Positions 33,779-55,175 of a stretch of 64,000 bases of DNA are shown here, piece after piece. The stretch is from Euptelea pleiosperma (Eukaryota; Streptophyta; Magnoliopsida; Ranunculales; Eupteleaceae). The first letter of the stretch is position 1. Each line of letters opens with the position of its first letter. The notes beneath the pieces are model-generated. The model saw nothing but the letters and a program-made list of their open reading frames with translations, did no database searches and was not told where the DNA came from. The translations under genes and the position numbers were made by a program. Where the stretch lies: NCBI GenBank assembly GCA_035048495.1, contig CM068544.1, forward strand, positions 51,697,393 to 51,761,392, given 5' to 3'.

Positions 33779-34137
33779 GTATACCCGAGACTTTTTCAAA
33801 TGCGGATGCACTACTTTTGTTACTCACCGCTATCATCTGGGCCCACTGACGGCATGGATGTTTACCCCACCCCTTGGTGGATATAAAAACCAAAAATCAC
33901 TCTGATTGGTAATATCTGACCATTAGATTTTAGTACTTTTTAAGGCATGTTTATAGCCGTTGAATTCAACCATTTTTTGGAGTACTAAATCCAACAGTTA
34001 AAAATTATCAAACAAGTTGATTTTTGGTTTGAATGTCTATTAAGGGGTGGGGTAAACATCCATGCGGTTAGTGGGCCCACATGGCAGCGGTGAGTAATAA
34101 AAATGCGCTTCCTCATTTGAAAAATCTCACGTATACC
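33779..34137. repeat. GFB-related fold-back with GGTATACC ends
   Basis: Arms of about 55 bp match from 'ggtataccc'/'gtatacc' inward through 'actcaccgct'/'agcggtgagt'. No G-box is present ('atctgggcccactgac' stands in its place). The core is that of the wider family. Confidence 0.7.
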
Positions 34138-34284
34138 CTTAAGCTAACATGACCGGGGGAGTTAGTTTAATGTCCCAACCGGACATCAAAAACTATGATT
34201 AGCTTCTTCAAATCATGTGGGTCCCACTTAAATTGCATAGGTGCTGGTTCCTGAAGAAGTTTGGTGTCTGAGTAGTAAAACAGT

Positions 34285-34640
34285 GATGACAGTATGCTGT
34301 CATCGAGACTAATGACAGCACCCAATATGAGCTACGTGGCACACTCTTAGAGTACTCTGACCGTGTGGATGTTCGGCCAATCCCTAGGTGGACCTACAAA
34401 CCAAACAATCAGCCCAATTATTGATTTCTAGGCATTGGATTGGAGTTATTTTCATGGGTTGATTTTAACCGTGAGAATTTGAGCATTATTGACCATTATT
34501 TGATGTACAAAGATCCAAAGGTTTGCAATCACTAATCAGGTTTATTTTTGGTTTGTAGGTCCACCTAAGGATTGGAAAAACATCCATATGGTCAGAGTCC
34601 TCTAAGAGTGTGCCACGTGGCTAATATTGCGTGCTGTCAT
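34285..34640. repeat. GFB fold-back element with terminal hairpin
   Basis: The left end is the perfect hairpin GATGACAGTATGCTGTCATC (34285-34304). The left G-box is TACGTG; the right is intact (34614-34619). The arms share 'gacagca' / 'tgctgtc'. Confidence 0.78.
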
Positions 34641-35391
34641 CACTCACCGAGCATGCTTGAAATCATGCTCACTCAAAGCATTACAAAAAAGTGCTCACGC
34701 AAGGTATCAAGCCCCCACCTATATGCAGCAAAGTAGGTTCCACAGCAAGTCTGGAATGTTATCCGTCAAATTCATGTGGGCCCACCTCTCATGTAAACTT
34801 TTAAAAAACAACCTTGTTGGGTACTTGTCAAGTTTACAGACTTTATTGATTGACATGGGGCACTAGAGCAAGTGACCTAAAAAGTGGATTCGTATTATTG
34901 TGACCGTTACTCGCATTTCATGAGAGAAAATGAAAACGGTACTAAAATATCGCTGTCCCTAGGTCCAGAGACTCCAGACCGTTAGATGGCCTTCGAGAGA
35001 TGTGCGATGTGAATCATTGGGATCAACAGCGATCCGCCTAGGGATGACGGCCATTGAGGATGATGGCAAAACTAACCTTTACTGACCGTGTTACCGTGGC
35101 GGGAAGGGTAAAGTGAGGGATAATCTTGTAAATAAATTAACAGAAATGGGTGTTTATTTAGTCTTGAGTCTTGACAATACAGTGGGGGCGTGGAAGGATG
35201 CGACAGACGTAGCACGGAACTCAAGAAAGAAATAATCATGAAAGGAAGTCACGATGTTTTTATTAAGGCGTAAAATATGAAAAAAGGGTAATCCTGATAT
35301 TTTTTCTAACAAAAGTACTACTTAGATCTATGTTTGACCGCAAAATCATTCTTTACCGAAATAAAGGGAAATGTAGCACGTAGTCCCATAT
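34641..35391. other. Intergenic DNA, nothing recognised
   Basis: A 79-codon open frame at 34627-34866 has no recognisable domain. No repeats with ends were found. Confidence 0.5.
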
Positions 35392-35399
35392 GTCCAAAC

Positions 35400-35761
35400 C
35401 GAGGTTTAAACTTTAAAGGAGGCCGTTTTAACGGTTAAACGTTTAAACCGTTAAAACGGATTGAAACTGTCAGGGGCAAAAATGGGAAAAAATGGAATTA
35501 AACGGATTTTTACAGAAAAAAAATAGAAAAAATGGCTCTGAAATTCAAATTTTGGAATTTGAAAATTAAAAAAAAAAATGAAATTTAACGGTCATTTTTT
35601 TCACAAATTTTTTCAGAATTAAATGGCTGTTTAAACGATTTGAACGGCCGTTAAAACAAAAAAATGGCCATTTTATTCAAAACCGATAAAACGTGTTTAA
35701 ACGGTTTTAACAGAAATGGGCTTGGGGCGTTAACGTTTAAACGGCCTTTTTTAAAACCATG
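35400..35761. mobile_element. TTTAAA-ended hAT-like MITE with perfect 8-bp target duplication
   Basis: GTCCAAAC flanks it at 35392-35399 and 35762-35769. Ends are CGAGGTTTAAACTTTAAAGG and CCTTTTTTAAAACCATG. The interior is dominated by TTTAAACGG/CCGTTTAAA motifs and is non-coding. Confidence 0.85.
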
Positions 35762-35814
35762 GTCCAAACCATTGATGTGTTTTGAAAATTACTAGGAGAC
35801 ACCACATGCGATTC

Positions 35815-35985
35815 ACTGTGCGTTACACGTGGCACATATAGACCACTGACTGTATGGATATTTGACCCATCCCTAGGTGAGACCTACATGCAAAAAATCA
35901 GTCTGATTGGTGATTTCTAAGCATTCGATTGGAGTTGATTTAATGAATTGATTTTTAACCGTATAATTTTGAGCATCACACTGTT
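35815..35985. repeat. GFB left half
   Basis: The G-box CACGTG (35826-35831) and the left arm through 'ttttaaccgtat' are present; the right arm is absent, apparently replaced by unrelated DNA from about 35985. Confidence 0.65.
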
Positions 35986-36094
35986 TATCACACAGCTCGA
36001 GATACAATTTTTGCTAATGAATAAATGACGCCACATAACTTTTAATTATTTTTTATTTTTTGTAAATATTAAATTTTGACAATAAATAATTGAT

Positions 36095-36390
36095 GCCATG
36101 TTTAAGCCACATGGCATAATCTTAGAGACCACTGACCGTACGAATGTTTAGCCCATATCTAGTTGGACCTATATACTAAACATCATCTTGATTAGTAATT
36201 TCTATTCATTGGATTAGAGTCTTTTTCTTGGTTTAATATTTGTACCCGTGGATCTCGAACATTATGATCCAAAGGTTATAAATCACTAATTAGGCCGATT
36301 TTTGTTAAGTCCATCTAGGGATGGGCCAAACATTCATACGATTAGTATCCTCTAATAGTGTGCCATGTGGCTCACACTGTGAGCCTGTCG
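36095..36390. repeat. GFB fold-back element, G-boxes decayed
   Basis: The two G-box positions read CACATG (36107) and CATGTG (36365), both explained by CpG loss. Arms and centre are otherwise full length. Confidence 0.72.
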
Positions 36391-36605
36391 TCATCTTTGA
36401 CGACGAACACATCATCAAATTTTTTCAAGGGATGGAGTTCAGGTCCATGTGGGGATTCAATAAATGCCTTAGTAGTTGAAATGTGATAGCAGATAACTGT
36501 TAACTGAGCAATGATATATCTTGTTGTAAATTGTGGAAAGGTTCCCACTAACATCTGACCTTTGATGAAAGGAACGCATTTGAGCTCTTTCTAATAATGT
36601 TTGAA

Positions 36606-36700
36606 GGTGCCAGCTTGCTCAGTTGGTAAAGTTTGTGGGTGACGATACCATAGACCTGGGTTCAAAACCCGCCTTCATCGAGTAATTGATCTCTTTAAAA
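36606..36700 (+). repeat. tRNA-derived SINE head or tRNA relic
   Basis: AGCTTGCTCAGTTGGTAAAG (36612-36631) resembles a pol III A box, and GGGTTCAAAACCCGCC (36658-36673) a B box, about 35 bp apart. No cloverleaf with paired acceptor stem is obvious, so a SINE is preferred to a functional tRNA. Confidence 0.45.
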
Positions 36701-37049
36701 ATAGGCTTACCTCGCAAAAAATTTGAAATGTGAGAACTGTTGAATGGCCAAAGCACCCTTATAAAAAAGTCCCTGCCAAAGGCCATTTTGGGCATGACGT
36801 GGGAATGGCCTTCACTCTTTAATAAGTAGAATAGATTTTGTGTACTCATCGAGATTTTAAATGCATAGATTTTAAAGAACATTGATGGGGCGAAGGACAA
36901 CGTGCCAATTTTGCTCATATCACCCTGTTACTTCCAATACAACAAAGGAAAATAAAGGTTCTAACTTCAAGAATGATGGATGGTCATGGATATTTGTATG
37001 TGTGCATCTTTGGCACCAAGGGTACTAATGACCGTGGCGATGTCCATGC

Positions 37050-37384
37050 CCAGGTTTAAAAGGGGCCATTAAAATGGTATAACGGATTGCACGCGTTGCC
37101 ATTTTTTCTGTTATAATGGATGTTATAGCGGATTGTAACGCACAAGACCAAAAACAAGAAAAAAATGGAAAAATAATAGAAAAAAATGGATCTAAAATTC
37201 AAATTTTGAATTTCAAATTTTCAGTAAAATTTATAATGGAAAATAACAAGTTTTTTTTAACAATTTTTTTCATAAAATAATGTCCGTTATTTTTGAACGT
37301 TAAACGATATGTAACATAACGGGGGAGGTCCATTTCCATTATAACGGCCGTTATTTTCATTACAACAGTTGTTTTTAAACCATG
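37050..37384. mobile_element. TTTAAA-ended hAT-like MITE with perfect 8-bp target duplication
   Basis: GTCCATGC lies at 37042-37049 and 37385-37392. Ends are CCAGGTTTAAAAGGGGCC and GTTTTTAAACCATG. The body has the CCGTTATAACGG-type motifs also seen at 7139-7492. Confidence 0.85.
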
Positions 37385-37392
37385 GTCCATGC

Positions 37393-38862
37393 ATCTTTTT
37401 CTGACGTCCTCTTCCACTTTGAAACCAAGAAACTTACATTTTTTTAGACGATTAGCTCGCCCGCCCCATCTACTAGGTCCTCCATTGTTTCCTTAAAACC
37501 TCGGGCGAGATGCCATGTACCTGAATCCAACCAAAAAACCATTTCCAAGCTATGTAAGAAGATGCATGTTCTTTTTTTAAGTACAAACAAATGAGTTTAA
37601 ACCGTCCATGGGTCATTATCAAGAACCTAAGACTTGTGTTTTTCATTATTAAACAAGGCAAAACAGTTTCCTCCAAGTTCAACAAATTAAAATACACAAT
37701 AGGATTCCAAGGAGAGACTTACCCTACGAGAGACCTTCCAATGATTAATTCGGGAATCTGCGCTAACCTTATGTATTAATGAGTCATGTAAAGAGAAACT
37801 ACTCACAAATAGCCAAAATTGATATTTCATTGGGGTAATTCATCTAGAAGCTCTAAACTCTCTCTCTCTCTCTCTTCATTCTCTATTAAAGTTTGAATCC
37901 TTTATTATAAAAGAACATTCTAATAAAAGTAGAGTATTAAAGAAGAAGGAGATTGAAAAAAAAAATGAAAAAAAAGGATAATCATCATCCAAAATTTATG
38001 ACTTTTGGAAGCTTGTTAAAGAAGGATATCTCTCTTCCTCTCTTACTTTTACATGTGTTAATTTCAAAATTATATTATGTATATATATTTAAAAAATCTC
38101 TTTATGATTTTCTAAACTTGTATTTTATGGTATAGTTTTTGTTAAAAATCTATGTTTGATTTATTTGCGATATCAGATAAAGGGTTTGGTGCTATGTGTG
38201 ATATCGCTCCTCAGGTGTTCAATAGTTATTTTTGAGATACACCTTAAAAGAGCAACAGGACATGTAGGCTCCTATGGTGAAAATTGGAAAACATCCATAA
38301 ATCCTTACGGTCGAGCTATTTGGTGGCTTATTGAAAAAGATTGATGTTCAATCATTGGTGTTTTCTGACATGCATGCTCGTGTTGAGAGATTGATAGATC
38401 CATCGTACATCATTTGGATGAATTTGTTCTTTAATTTTGAGACTATTCTACCTATTTTGCATATTGTTGTTTTATCGTGTTTAGTTACCCATCCCCATAA
38501 AAGTACGTGGTAGTGGAATGAGCCTACCAAACACGTTTATCTCACTCCTATCTAACAGTTTTTGTAGATTCACCAGATGAACTAGTGGCTTAGTTAAAGG
38601 AGCTAGAGGAATAGATTAGTCTTGTTATCTGCTTATTTAAATTCGTATATATATATATACACACACATTGGGGACTCTCTCTTTCTTGAACTATTTCGGT
38701 GTTGCGATAATTCAAAATTTTTTTTGCACGAATTAGAAAAACAACTTGAAGAACGGGATCGAAACTAACCTTGGCTGACCCCACTTTTGGCTTTCCAAAC
38801 GGAGTACTTAGTTGATGGTAGCTTTCCAAACAAGGTGGTCTAATTTTTCAAAATAGATTTTC
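37393..38862. other. Intergenic DNA with microsatellites
   Basis: A CT run is at about 37858-37877 and a TA/CA run at about 38648-38670. Short open frames show no known domain. Nothing else is recognised. Confidence 0.5.
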
Positions 38863-39169
38863 CAGGAAAAAATTTAGATGCAGAGGACTCTAGTCACCAT
38901 ACCTAGTTTATTCTTTTTGATTGATGATTTCTAACCATTGGATTCAGTACCCAAAAGACATGCTTGAATCCAACGGCCAGAATCAATCCTAAAAAATAGT
39001 AAAATCTATGGCTAGAGATAACCAATCAGGTTATTTTTTATAATAATATCCTGAAAGGGGTGGGCTAAACATCCATGCGGTTAGTGGGCTCAAACAAAAT
39101 CTCTATGTAGGGCCACGAGAGTCCTCTGCATTGTCAGCATCCAAAGTTCCCCTACATCTAAATTTTTTC
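38863..39169. repeat. GFB-related fold-back with 9-bp target duplication
   Basis: TAGATTTTC (38854-38862) and TAGATTTTT (39170-39178) flank the element. The ends 'gaaaaaatttagatgcagag' and 'catctaaattttttc' with 'gagtcctctgcat' are inverted. The same sequence is the internal core of the CAGGGCCG hAT copies (6046, 7612, 54163), which shows that those hATs carry a nested GFB relative. Confidence 0.72.
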
Positions 39170-39469
39170 TAGATTTTTCAAAGTTGAGAGGGGTTAGTGA
39201 CCAAGGGTGTACACGTGCCAGGGGGGCGGCAGCTTAGCCCGCTTTGGATAGGGCATGGGCTGCATCTAGAAGCCCATGTGTTGGAATAAGTCCAAGCCCG
39301 ACTCGATTCAAATGTCGCTACAACGAAGAGTAAGTTACAACGCGCACAGTACGCACCAGGCGCATCTTAAGACAATATTAATGTAGCTTCGTTTTTGTGT
39401 TTTGCACAGCAGGTGGGGCATTATCCTTCAACTAGGGGAACACCATGTGCAATGCACATGCACCTTACA

Positions 39470-39605
39470 CACAGCAGCATCTTAGAGATTGATGACCGTA
39501 TAGACATTTTGCCCATCCCTAAGGGGATCTACATACAAAAATTCATCCTGATTAGTTATTTTTGTCAGTGGATTAGAGTCTTTCCCATTGTTTGTTTTTA
39601 ACCGT
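39470..39605. repeat. GFB left-arm fragment
   Basis: 'cttagagattgatgaccgta' through 'ttgtttttaaccgtag' matches the left arm of the family. The G-box end and the right arm are missing. Confidence 0.55.
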
Positions 39606-39774
39606 AGATTTTGAGTATTATTTGGCTAGTGATAAAATGACACCACTATACAACATGATAATATCCATGGCTCTTGAACCATGCGATCATTACTATTTTA
39701 ACAACGAAGTATGTGCGGTAGCTTTTAGTTTTGTTTTTATTTTTAAAACATCCAAGTTGATAGTGGACCATATT

Positions 39775-40030
39775 ATGATCCACGTGGAACACTCTTAGAT
39801 ACCACTCACCGTATAGATGTTTTTACCATCCATAGTTAGATCTATGTATCAAAATTCACCCTGATTAGTTATTTATAGCCATTGTATTAGAGCCAATTTT
39901 ATGGATTATTTTTCACATGTATTTCAATAATTACGGTCAAACGGTTAGAAATTACTAATCAGGCTTATTTTTGTTACATAAGTTCATTTAGGGATGTGTC
40001 AGACATCCTACCATGTGGGTCGATCATCGA
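39775..40030. repeat. NSI: GFB fold-back element upstream of NSI, decayed
   Basis: The left G-box (39781-39786) survives; the right has become 'ccatgtggg'. It ends about 450 bp before the NSI start codon. Confidence 0.68.
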
Positions 40031-40373
40031 CTTCGATGATGGATCTATCATCTAATTTTTTCAATGTAATGATTGCTTGAATAGCCTTGTGGGACTGTGA
40101 AAATAGTGAATGACCAAAGAATCCTTATCAATTAAAATAATTTCTACGGCTGAAAGAAACAATGCTTGTCAATTTAATCAACTTGAGGATAATATTAGGA
40201 ATAAGATTTTTTTATTTTTTGTAATAAAAAGAACATTGACTTGTCTTTGACACCAATAAGACCGAAGAACCCTTCAAAAGTAAAAAAATCAAGAAAATAA
40301 AAAGAAACAAAAGAAGGGTATTTTGGGCATATTTAGAGTTTAGCGTGTGGCAGGCAAGAAGACCTTCGTCCGT

Positions 40374-40382
40374 TATATATAG
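40374..40382 (+). promoter_or_regulatory. NSI: Probable TATA box of NSI
   Basis: TATATATAG lies 104-112 bp upstream of the ATG at 40486, a usual spacing for a plant core promoter with a short leader. Confidence 0.5.
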
Positions 40383-40485
40383 TAGAATAGATATAAGAGA
40401 GTAGTGATCCGAAGCGAGACACCTTCGTTCACAAACAATTCTGCACCCACAAGGACCATCGAGACGAGATATCTAGGGCCAAAAA

Positions 40486-50676
<10,191 letters not shown>

Positions 50677-51370
50677 CTGCCTCCCTATTATTGACAAAGA
50701 TCCGTTAGTGCTTTGCTACATGTGCTCGTGTTGAGATCGTACATGGCATGTGGGTCGCCAGGCAATGGGGCCATTCTGCACTCGCGGTTTTGTAATTTTA
50801 TGTTAGTTACACATCAAATCTAATGTATTGTGAATTTGTAAGTTCTGAAAAATATGCTTTTTGTGTGATTATTGAGTAGTAAGTCCTGGACGGGCAGACA
50901 ACTGAATGGTCAATTTACCAATTGTTCTGTAGTGTGAAGGACTTTCTTGATGCCACGTGCCATGGGTCAGTAGGTACAAAAAGAAGATGCCACGTGGCAT
51001 TTTGATGGAGATTGGTGGATCAAACTTTTATCCTACACAGGATGAGCAAACTTCTTTCCAATTTCATTCAACCTGGGTTTGAAAAAACGCTCAACTCCAT
51101 TACAACGGTAACGCTCCAAATTCGTGATACAACGATAAAACACGTTATAAGTTTTAGGGTATTTGTGTAACACCCCCCTGAAATTTGAAAGTAATTTTTA
51201 ATACCCCCTTACAATTTCAAACTTTGGTTGTAGCGGCCGGTAAGCAAAGTTGCTGGGTCCCAACTGCATGCCTATGCAAGATATATACAGAAAAGGGCCT
51301 GAAATTTGAAAGGACCCCTTGCTACAACTGTATATACCCATTTGAGAAAAGTATATAAAACAGAACTTAC
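50677..51370. other. Downstream region of NSI
   Basis: Two G-boxes, 50954-50959 and 50991-50996, each within 'gatgccacgtg', lie 37 bp apart. No surrounding GFB core was recognised. The rest is unremarkable. Confidence 0.5.
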
Positions 51371-51557
51371 TTTGTTTCAAAGCAGACCAAGCAACCGTGG
51401 CAGCATTCTTCTCAGCTTGTTTTTTATTTTTCCTGTGAAATTCATACCAGGAAGCTCCATAATACAAGTGAAAACGGCAAGTGACCAGGTCCTGACCTCA
51501 CTGTGGTGTAAACAGGGAGGTTCAGGCCAGCTCTATGAGCAGTTTCTTGTAGACTCC
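51371..51557 (-). pseudogene. Double-stranded RNA-binding protein (DRB) fragment, second dsRBD
   Basis: On the minus strand, YKKLLIELA (near 51552-51526) opens a dsRBD; a stop (TGA) and frame shift follow, then VFTCIMELPGMNFTG in a second frame, an AG acceptor at 51433, and NKKQAEKNAATVAWSALKQ up to a GT donor at 51370. This matches the end of the second dsRBD in plant DRB2/3/5-type proteins, which bind dsRNA in small-RNA pathways. Intron borders are retained, so it arose by DNA duplication rather than retroposition. No other exons were found. Confidence 0.7.
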
Positions 51558-51626
51558 AGTTTCATCCTATATAGCCCATAGTGACAAATAAACAACAAAA
51601 TATAAATAGGCATACTTTTTAATCTC

Positions 51627-51880
51627 CTACAAATAAAAAATCAGCCTGATCAGTTATTATTTTCATGGGTTGATTTTAACCGTAGGAGTTTGAGCATTAT
51701 TGACCATTATTTGGGTACAAGGATACAAAGGTGGTTTGAAATCACAAATCGGGCTGATTTTTGGTTTGTAGGTTCATATATGGATTGGCCTAATATCCAA
51801 ACGGTCCTCTAAAATGGTGCCACATGGCTCGTTGTGGGCAGTCATCATGGGTGGTCACGAAGTTTTACTCTCCAAGGTGC
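51627..51880. repeat. GFB fold-back element, left end lost
   Basis: Starts abruptly in the left arm at 'aaaaaatcagcctgat' and runs to a right end with 'gaagttttactct', the GAGTAAAAC-type terminus. The right G-box position reads CACATG. Confidence 0.68.
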
Positions 51881-52128
51881 TTCCGTGGGGTGCAAATAAA
51901 TTTTCTAAGTTGCAAGTGATCGCAATAATCAAGGCCACGTGTTGAAGTGGGTCCACATGTTTTAAAAGGAGATGGATTTTTGGCTTCTTTCCTTAGTTTA
52001 TTGGGTCAATATGCAAGATACCAAATGTTTTAAATATATTTGTGTCTCACACTTTGACTGTGGTCAACAATGTTAACTAGAGACGCCTGATATTAGTTCC
52101 ATATTGTACGTTCTACATATTGTATGAA

Positions 52129-52471
52129 GGGTGGGGCTCTAGGGACCGGCTCCCGTTACAGAACACAATATGAGCCACGTGGTACACTCTTAAAGGACTA
52201 TGACTGTTTGGATGTTTGTCCAATCCCTAGGTGGACCTACAAACCAAAAATCAGCTTGATTAGTGATTTCTCAAACCTTTGGATCTTTGTTCCTCAAATA
52301 CCCACAGTTGAGATCAACCCATGAAAATAAGTCCAATCCAATGCCTTGAAATCACTAATCAGGCTGATTTTTGGTTTGTAGGTCCACCTTGGGATTGGCC
52401 AAACATATACATATGGTCAGAGTCCTGTAATGGGAGCCGGTCACAAAAGGTCGGTCCCTGGAGCCCCACCC
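52129..52471. repeat. GFB fold-back element with perfect 9-bp target duplication
   Basis: TTGTATGAA flanks it at 52120-52128 and 52472-52480. Ends are GGGTGGGGCTCTAGGGACCG and CGGTCCCTGGAGCCCCACCC, near-perfect over 20 bp. The left G-box is at 52176-52181; the right arm lacks it (a short deletion before 'gggagccggtcac'). The 9-bp duplication is the strongest evidence for a Mutator-like origin of the family. Confidence 0.9.
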
Positions 52472-52480
52472 TTGTATGAA

Positions 52481-54162
52481 TGATCATTTTAACCCCTAAA
52501 ATTGATTACAATTCTACCCTTAATTTCAAATATCTAAGAGTTCATATGCCTACTATCCAACCATTGGTTTTCAATGTAATCTAACAGCCATCGATACGTC
52601 ATCGATATAAAGCACCAAAGATTTACTGGGCCTCTATGAAGTCTTCACCATGGTAAATCTGTTTTGACTTGTTAATTTGTTTTGTCGCCCAAAGAAGATT
52701 ACACCCAGCGATCTTTGATGGGAACTGAAATGGACCTGCAACGTTGTCTTTGTGCAGCTAAGCAAGAATCCGTGTAGTATTTGTCGATCAAAATGCAAAT
52801 TTTCTCTAGAGTGGGATGACACTAGACAAGAATGGAGACATTTCTTCGACAAACTGGAAGAATTTAATCTCATCAAGACCCTTTGGACCCCTTTACACAC
52901 AGTACTCTATTCCTTATTTTGTAGAGTTTCTCGTGTCAGAAAGCCCAACCCTAAGCCAGGTTCAGCTGCCCATTGGACCGTGATGGCGTGATGCTTTAGG
53001 CTACACCCACAAGCATGTAGGCCAGGCTTGGCTTTGGGTTCGAACCCCCAATACCTGCAATGTGCTTGGCCTGTTTTTGTAGTTGTTCATCTCAGCAAGG
53101 ACCTCTAGAAGTCCATTGAATATGATATATGTGCTTCAAATAGGTTTGCAAATGGGTGGGCTAGGGATGAACTGTGGTCAGCTTTTGCCACAGCTGTTGA
53201 CCTACAGAGATAGCTACAAGCCCATCTTGGCCCATCACATACCATCGCAACTCAGGACTAAGTCCTGCCCCATGTGCAGAACTAGTTAAACCTGGGGCCC
53301 TTTGGATTGCTCCCAAAAAGCCCATGAGCCAAACTTGGACTTGAATTTAATTCTCAAGTACATAAATGGGCCGGGCTCGTGTTTGTCTTTCAGTAAAAAT
53401 AAAAGAGAAGTTACCCTATGTTTAGACTGGGCTTCGATATATATTGCTTTGGTCCATTTCTTATGTTTATCTTCTTCCCGACATGCTTGTGTATTAAGTT
53501 ATTAGGCATATAAACCTTGGATCTGCTGTCCATCATCTTCCATGGAGTCTAAATAACCCACCAATGAAATGCGAGTCGAGTCAAGATGTCAGAATGTTTG
53601 GCCCACCCCTTGACTGTTGTGGACCGGTCTAGTATGCAACCATTTACATACTTAAAAGTATGCAAACATTGTATCCACCAATGCTTATTGAAAAGCGTGC
53701 TTTTAATTTATAAAATATTTTTTTTGAAAATATTGAAATAACACAGTTTTCAAGGGACATTCAACAGTACTGACAATGGTTGCATACTAAATTTGTGTCC
53801 GTTGTGGACGGAGGGGATGGAACAATTTGAATGAAATTATGTCAGTAATGATGCAAGCATAGATCTTTGCCACCCACCCTAGCTACTCCAGTACTCAAAT
53901 ATTCCTATGATGCCTAAATAAGTCTTGGCGCGCCCTCCATTCTAATCATATCCTTGGTCAAGGCAACATTTCCCATGTGTCCATGCGAGCCCCACTCTCA
54001 ATCCCTTCGAGGAGATTAGCAGGTGGTTTGTGCCAGTACTCCCCTGTGTCGGATTGTGGGTGCATGTAGGGGTGGCAATTTGGCCGGTCGAGCCGGGCCG
54101 AGGCAAGCCATGCCGTGGGCCAAGCCTAGTGGAAAAGTAAAGCCTGGGCCGGGAGGTGGGCT
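52481..54162. other. Intergenic DNA, mostly unrecognised
   Basis: A B-box-like GGGTTCGAACCCCC at 53036-53049 might mark a SINE relic. No long frame with a domain was found. Confidence 0.45.
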
Positions 54163-54704
54163 CAGGGCCGTGTTGATACAAGTTGAGGCATAAGGCGAAA
54201 ACCCTATATAAGGCATTTTTTTTTATATATAATGTATTAATATATATGGTATTAATTAAAAATTAAACTATCTCTATAATTGGAAATCTTTATATAAAAA
54301 CTATTCTTGATAATCAAAAACTACAGAAAAAATTTAGATGCAGAAGACTCGTGTTGCTGTCGATGCAGAGGACTCTCGAGGCCGTACATAGATCATTTTT
54401 TGGGCCCAATGACTGTGTGGATGTTCAACGTACCTATTGGTGGATTAAAAAACTAAAAAAAGGCTTGATTGATGATTTTTAGCTTTTGGATTTACCACCG
54501 AAAAAGAATGCATGAATCCAACGGCTACAATCATGTACTAAAAGTACTAAAATATATGGTTAGAGATAATCAATCAGGTTGATTTTTGGTTTGTATATTC
54601 AATAAGGTGTGGGCTAAAAATTCATGTGGTTAGTGGGACCTGGGCTGGTGGCCTTTTCTCACCAAGGGGCCTTAGGCGACCACCTTAAGGAAGAGCCGGC
54701 CCTA
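54163..54704. mobile_element. CAGGGCCG-type hAT-like element
   Basis: Left end CAGGGCCGTGTTG; right end GAGCCGGCCCTA, the last base changed from the expected G. Inner blocks 'cataaggcgaaaac' and 'ccttaggcgacca' match 6046-6526. A GFB-like core (about 54325-54640) is nested inside. No target duplication. Confidence 0.7.
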
Positions 54705-54974
54705 CCGGGCTGCAGCCTGGTCAGGCTTCAAAACAGTTAAAAAATAAAAATAAAAAAGCTGTTGCACGTGTTAAAATTAAGAGGAGGTGGAGGGAAAACC
54801 TTATTATTCTTTTGTTTAGGGGATAGAATTTTAAAATTAAAAATTTGAGGAGGACTTCAAATTTTTGGGAGGGAGGGTGGCTTAGATGGCCCTTTAGCAG
54901 GCCGGGCCCTATGGCCCAATATGATGGGCCACACGGGCAAGCCCAGCCCACAAACTATCTTCACATGCCACACG

Positions 54975-55175
54975 TCCCAGCCCAGTCCACCAAAAATCAG
55001 CATGATTAGTGATTTCTAACCATTGAATCGGATTATTTTCATGGGAATATTTTTAATCATTGGATTAGAACATTATTTGTGGTACTTAGATCCCAAGGTT
55101 AGAAATCACTAAGGAGGCTGATTTCATGGGAATATGCTTTTTGGTATGTAGGTCCATCTAATCGAACATGTATCC
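54975..55175. repeat. GFB fragment, central part
   Basis: Both inner arms ('ccaaaaatcagcatgattag', 'aggaggctgattt') are present, with a small internal duplication of 'tttcatgggaatat'. The G-box ends are missing. Confidence 0.6.

Noticed and set aside
36606..36690. Functional tRNA gene
   Set aside because: A- and B-box-like motifs are present but no acceptor stem or full cloverleaf could be drawn, so SINE or tRNA relic is safer.
53942..54216. Pro/Gly-rich minus-strand frames of 66-79 codons
   Set aside because: GC-rich composition creates long frames here; no domain, no start context, and the region adjoins a transposon.
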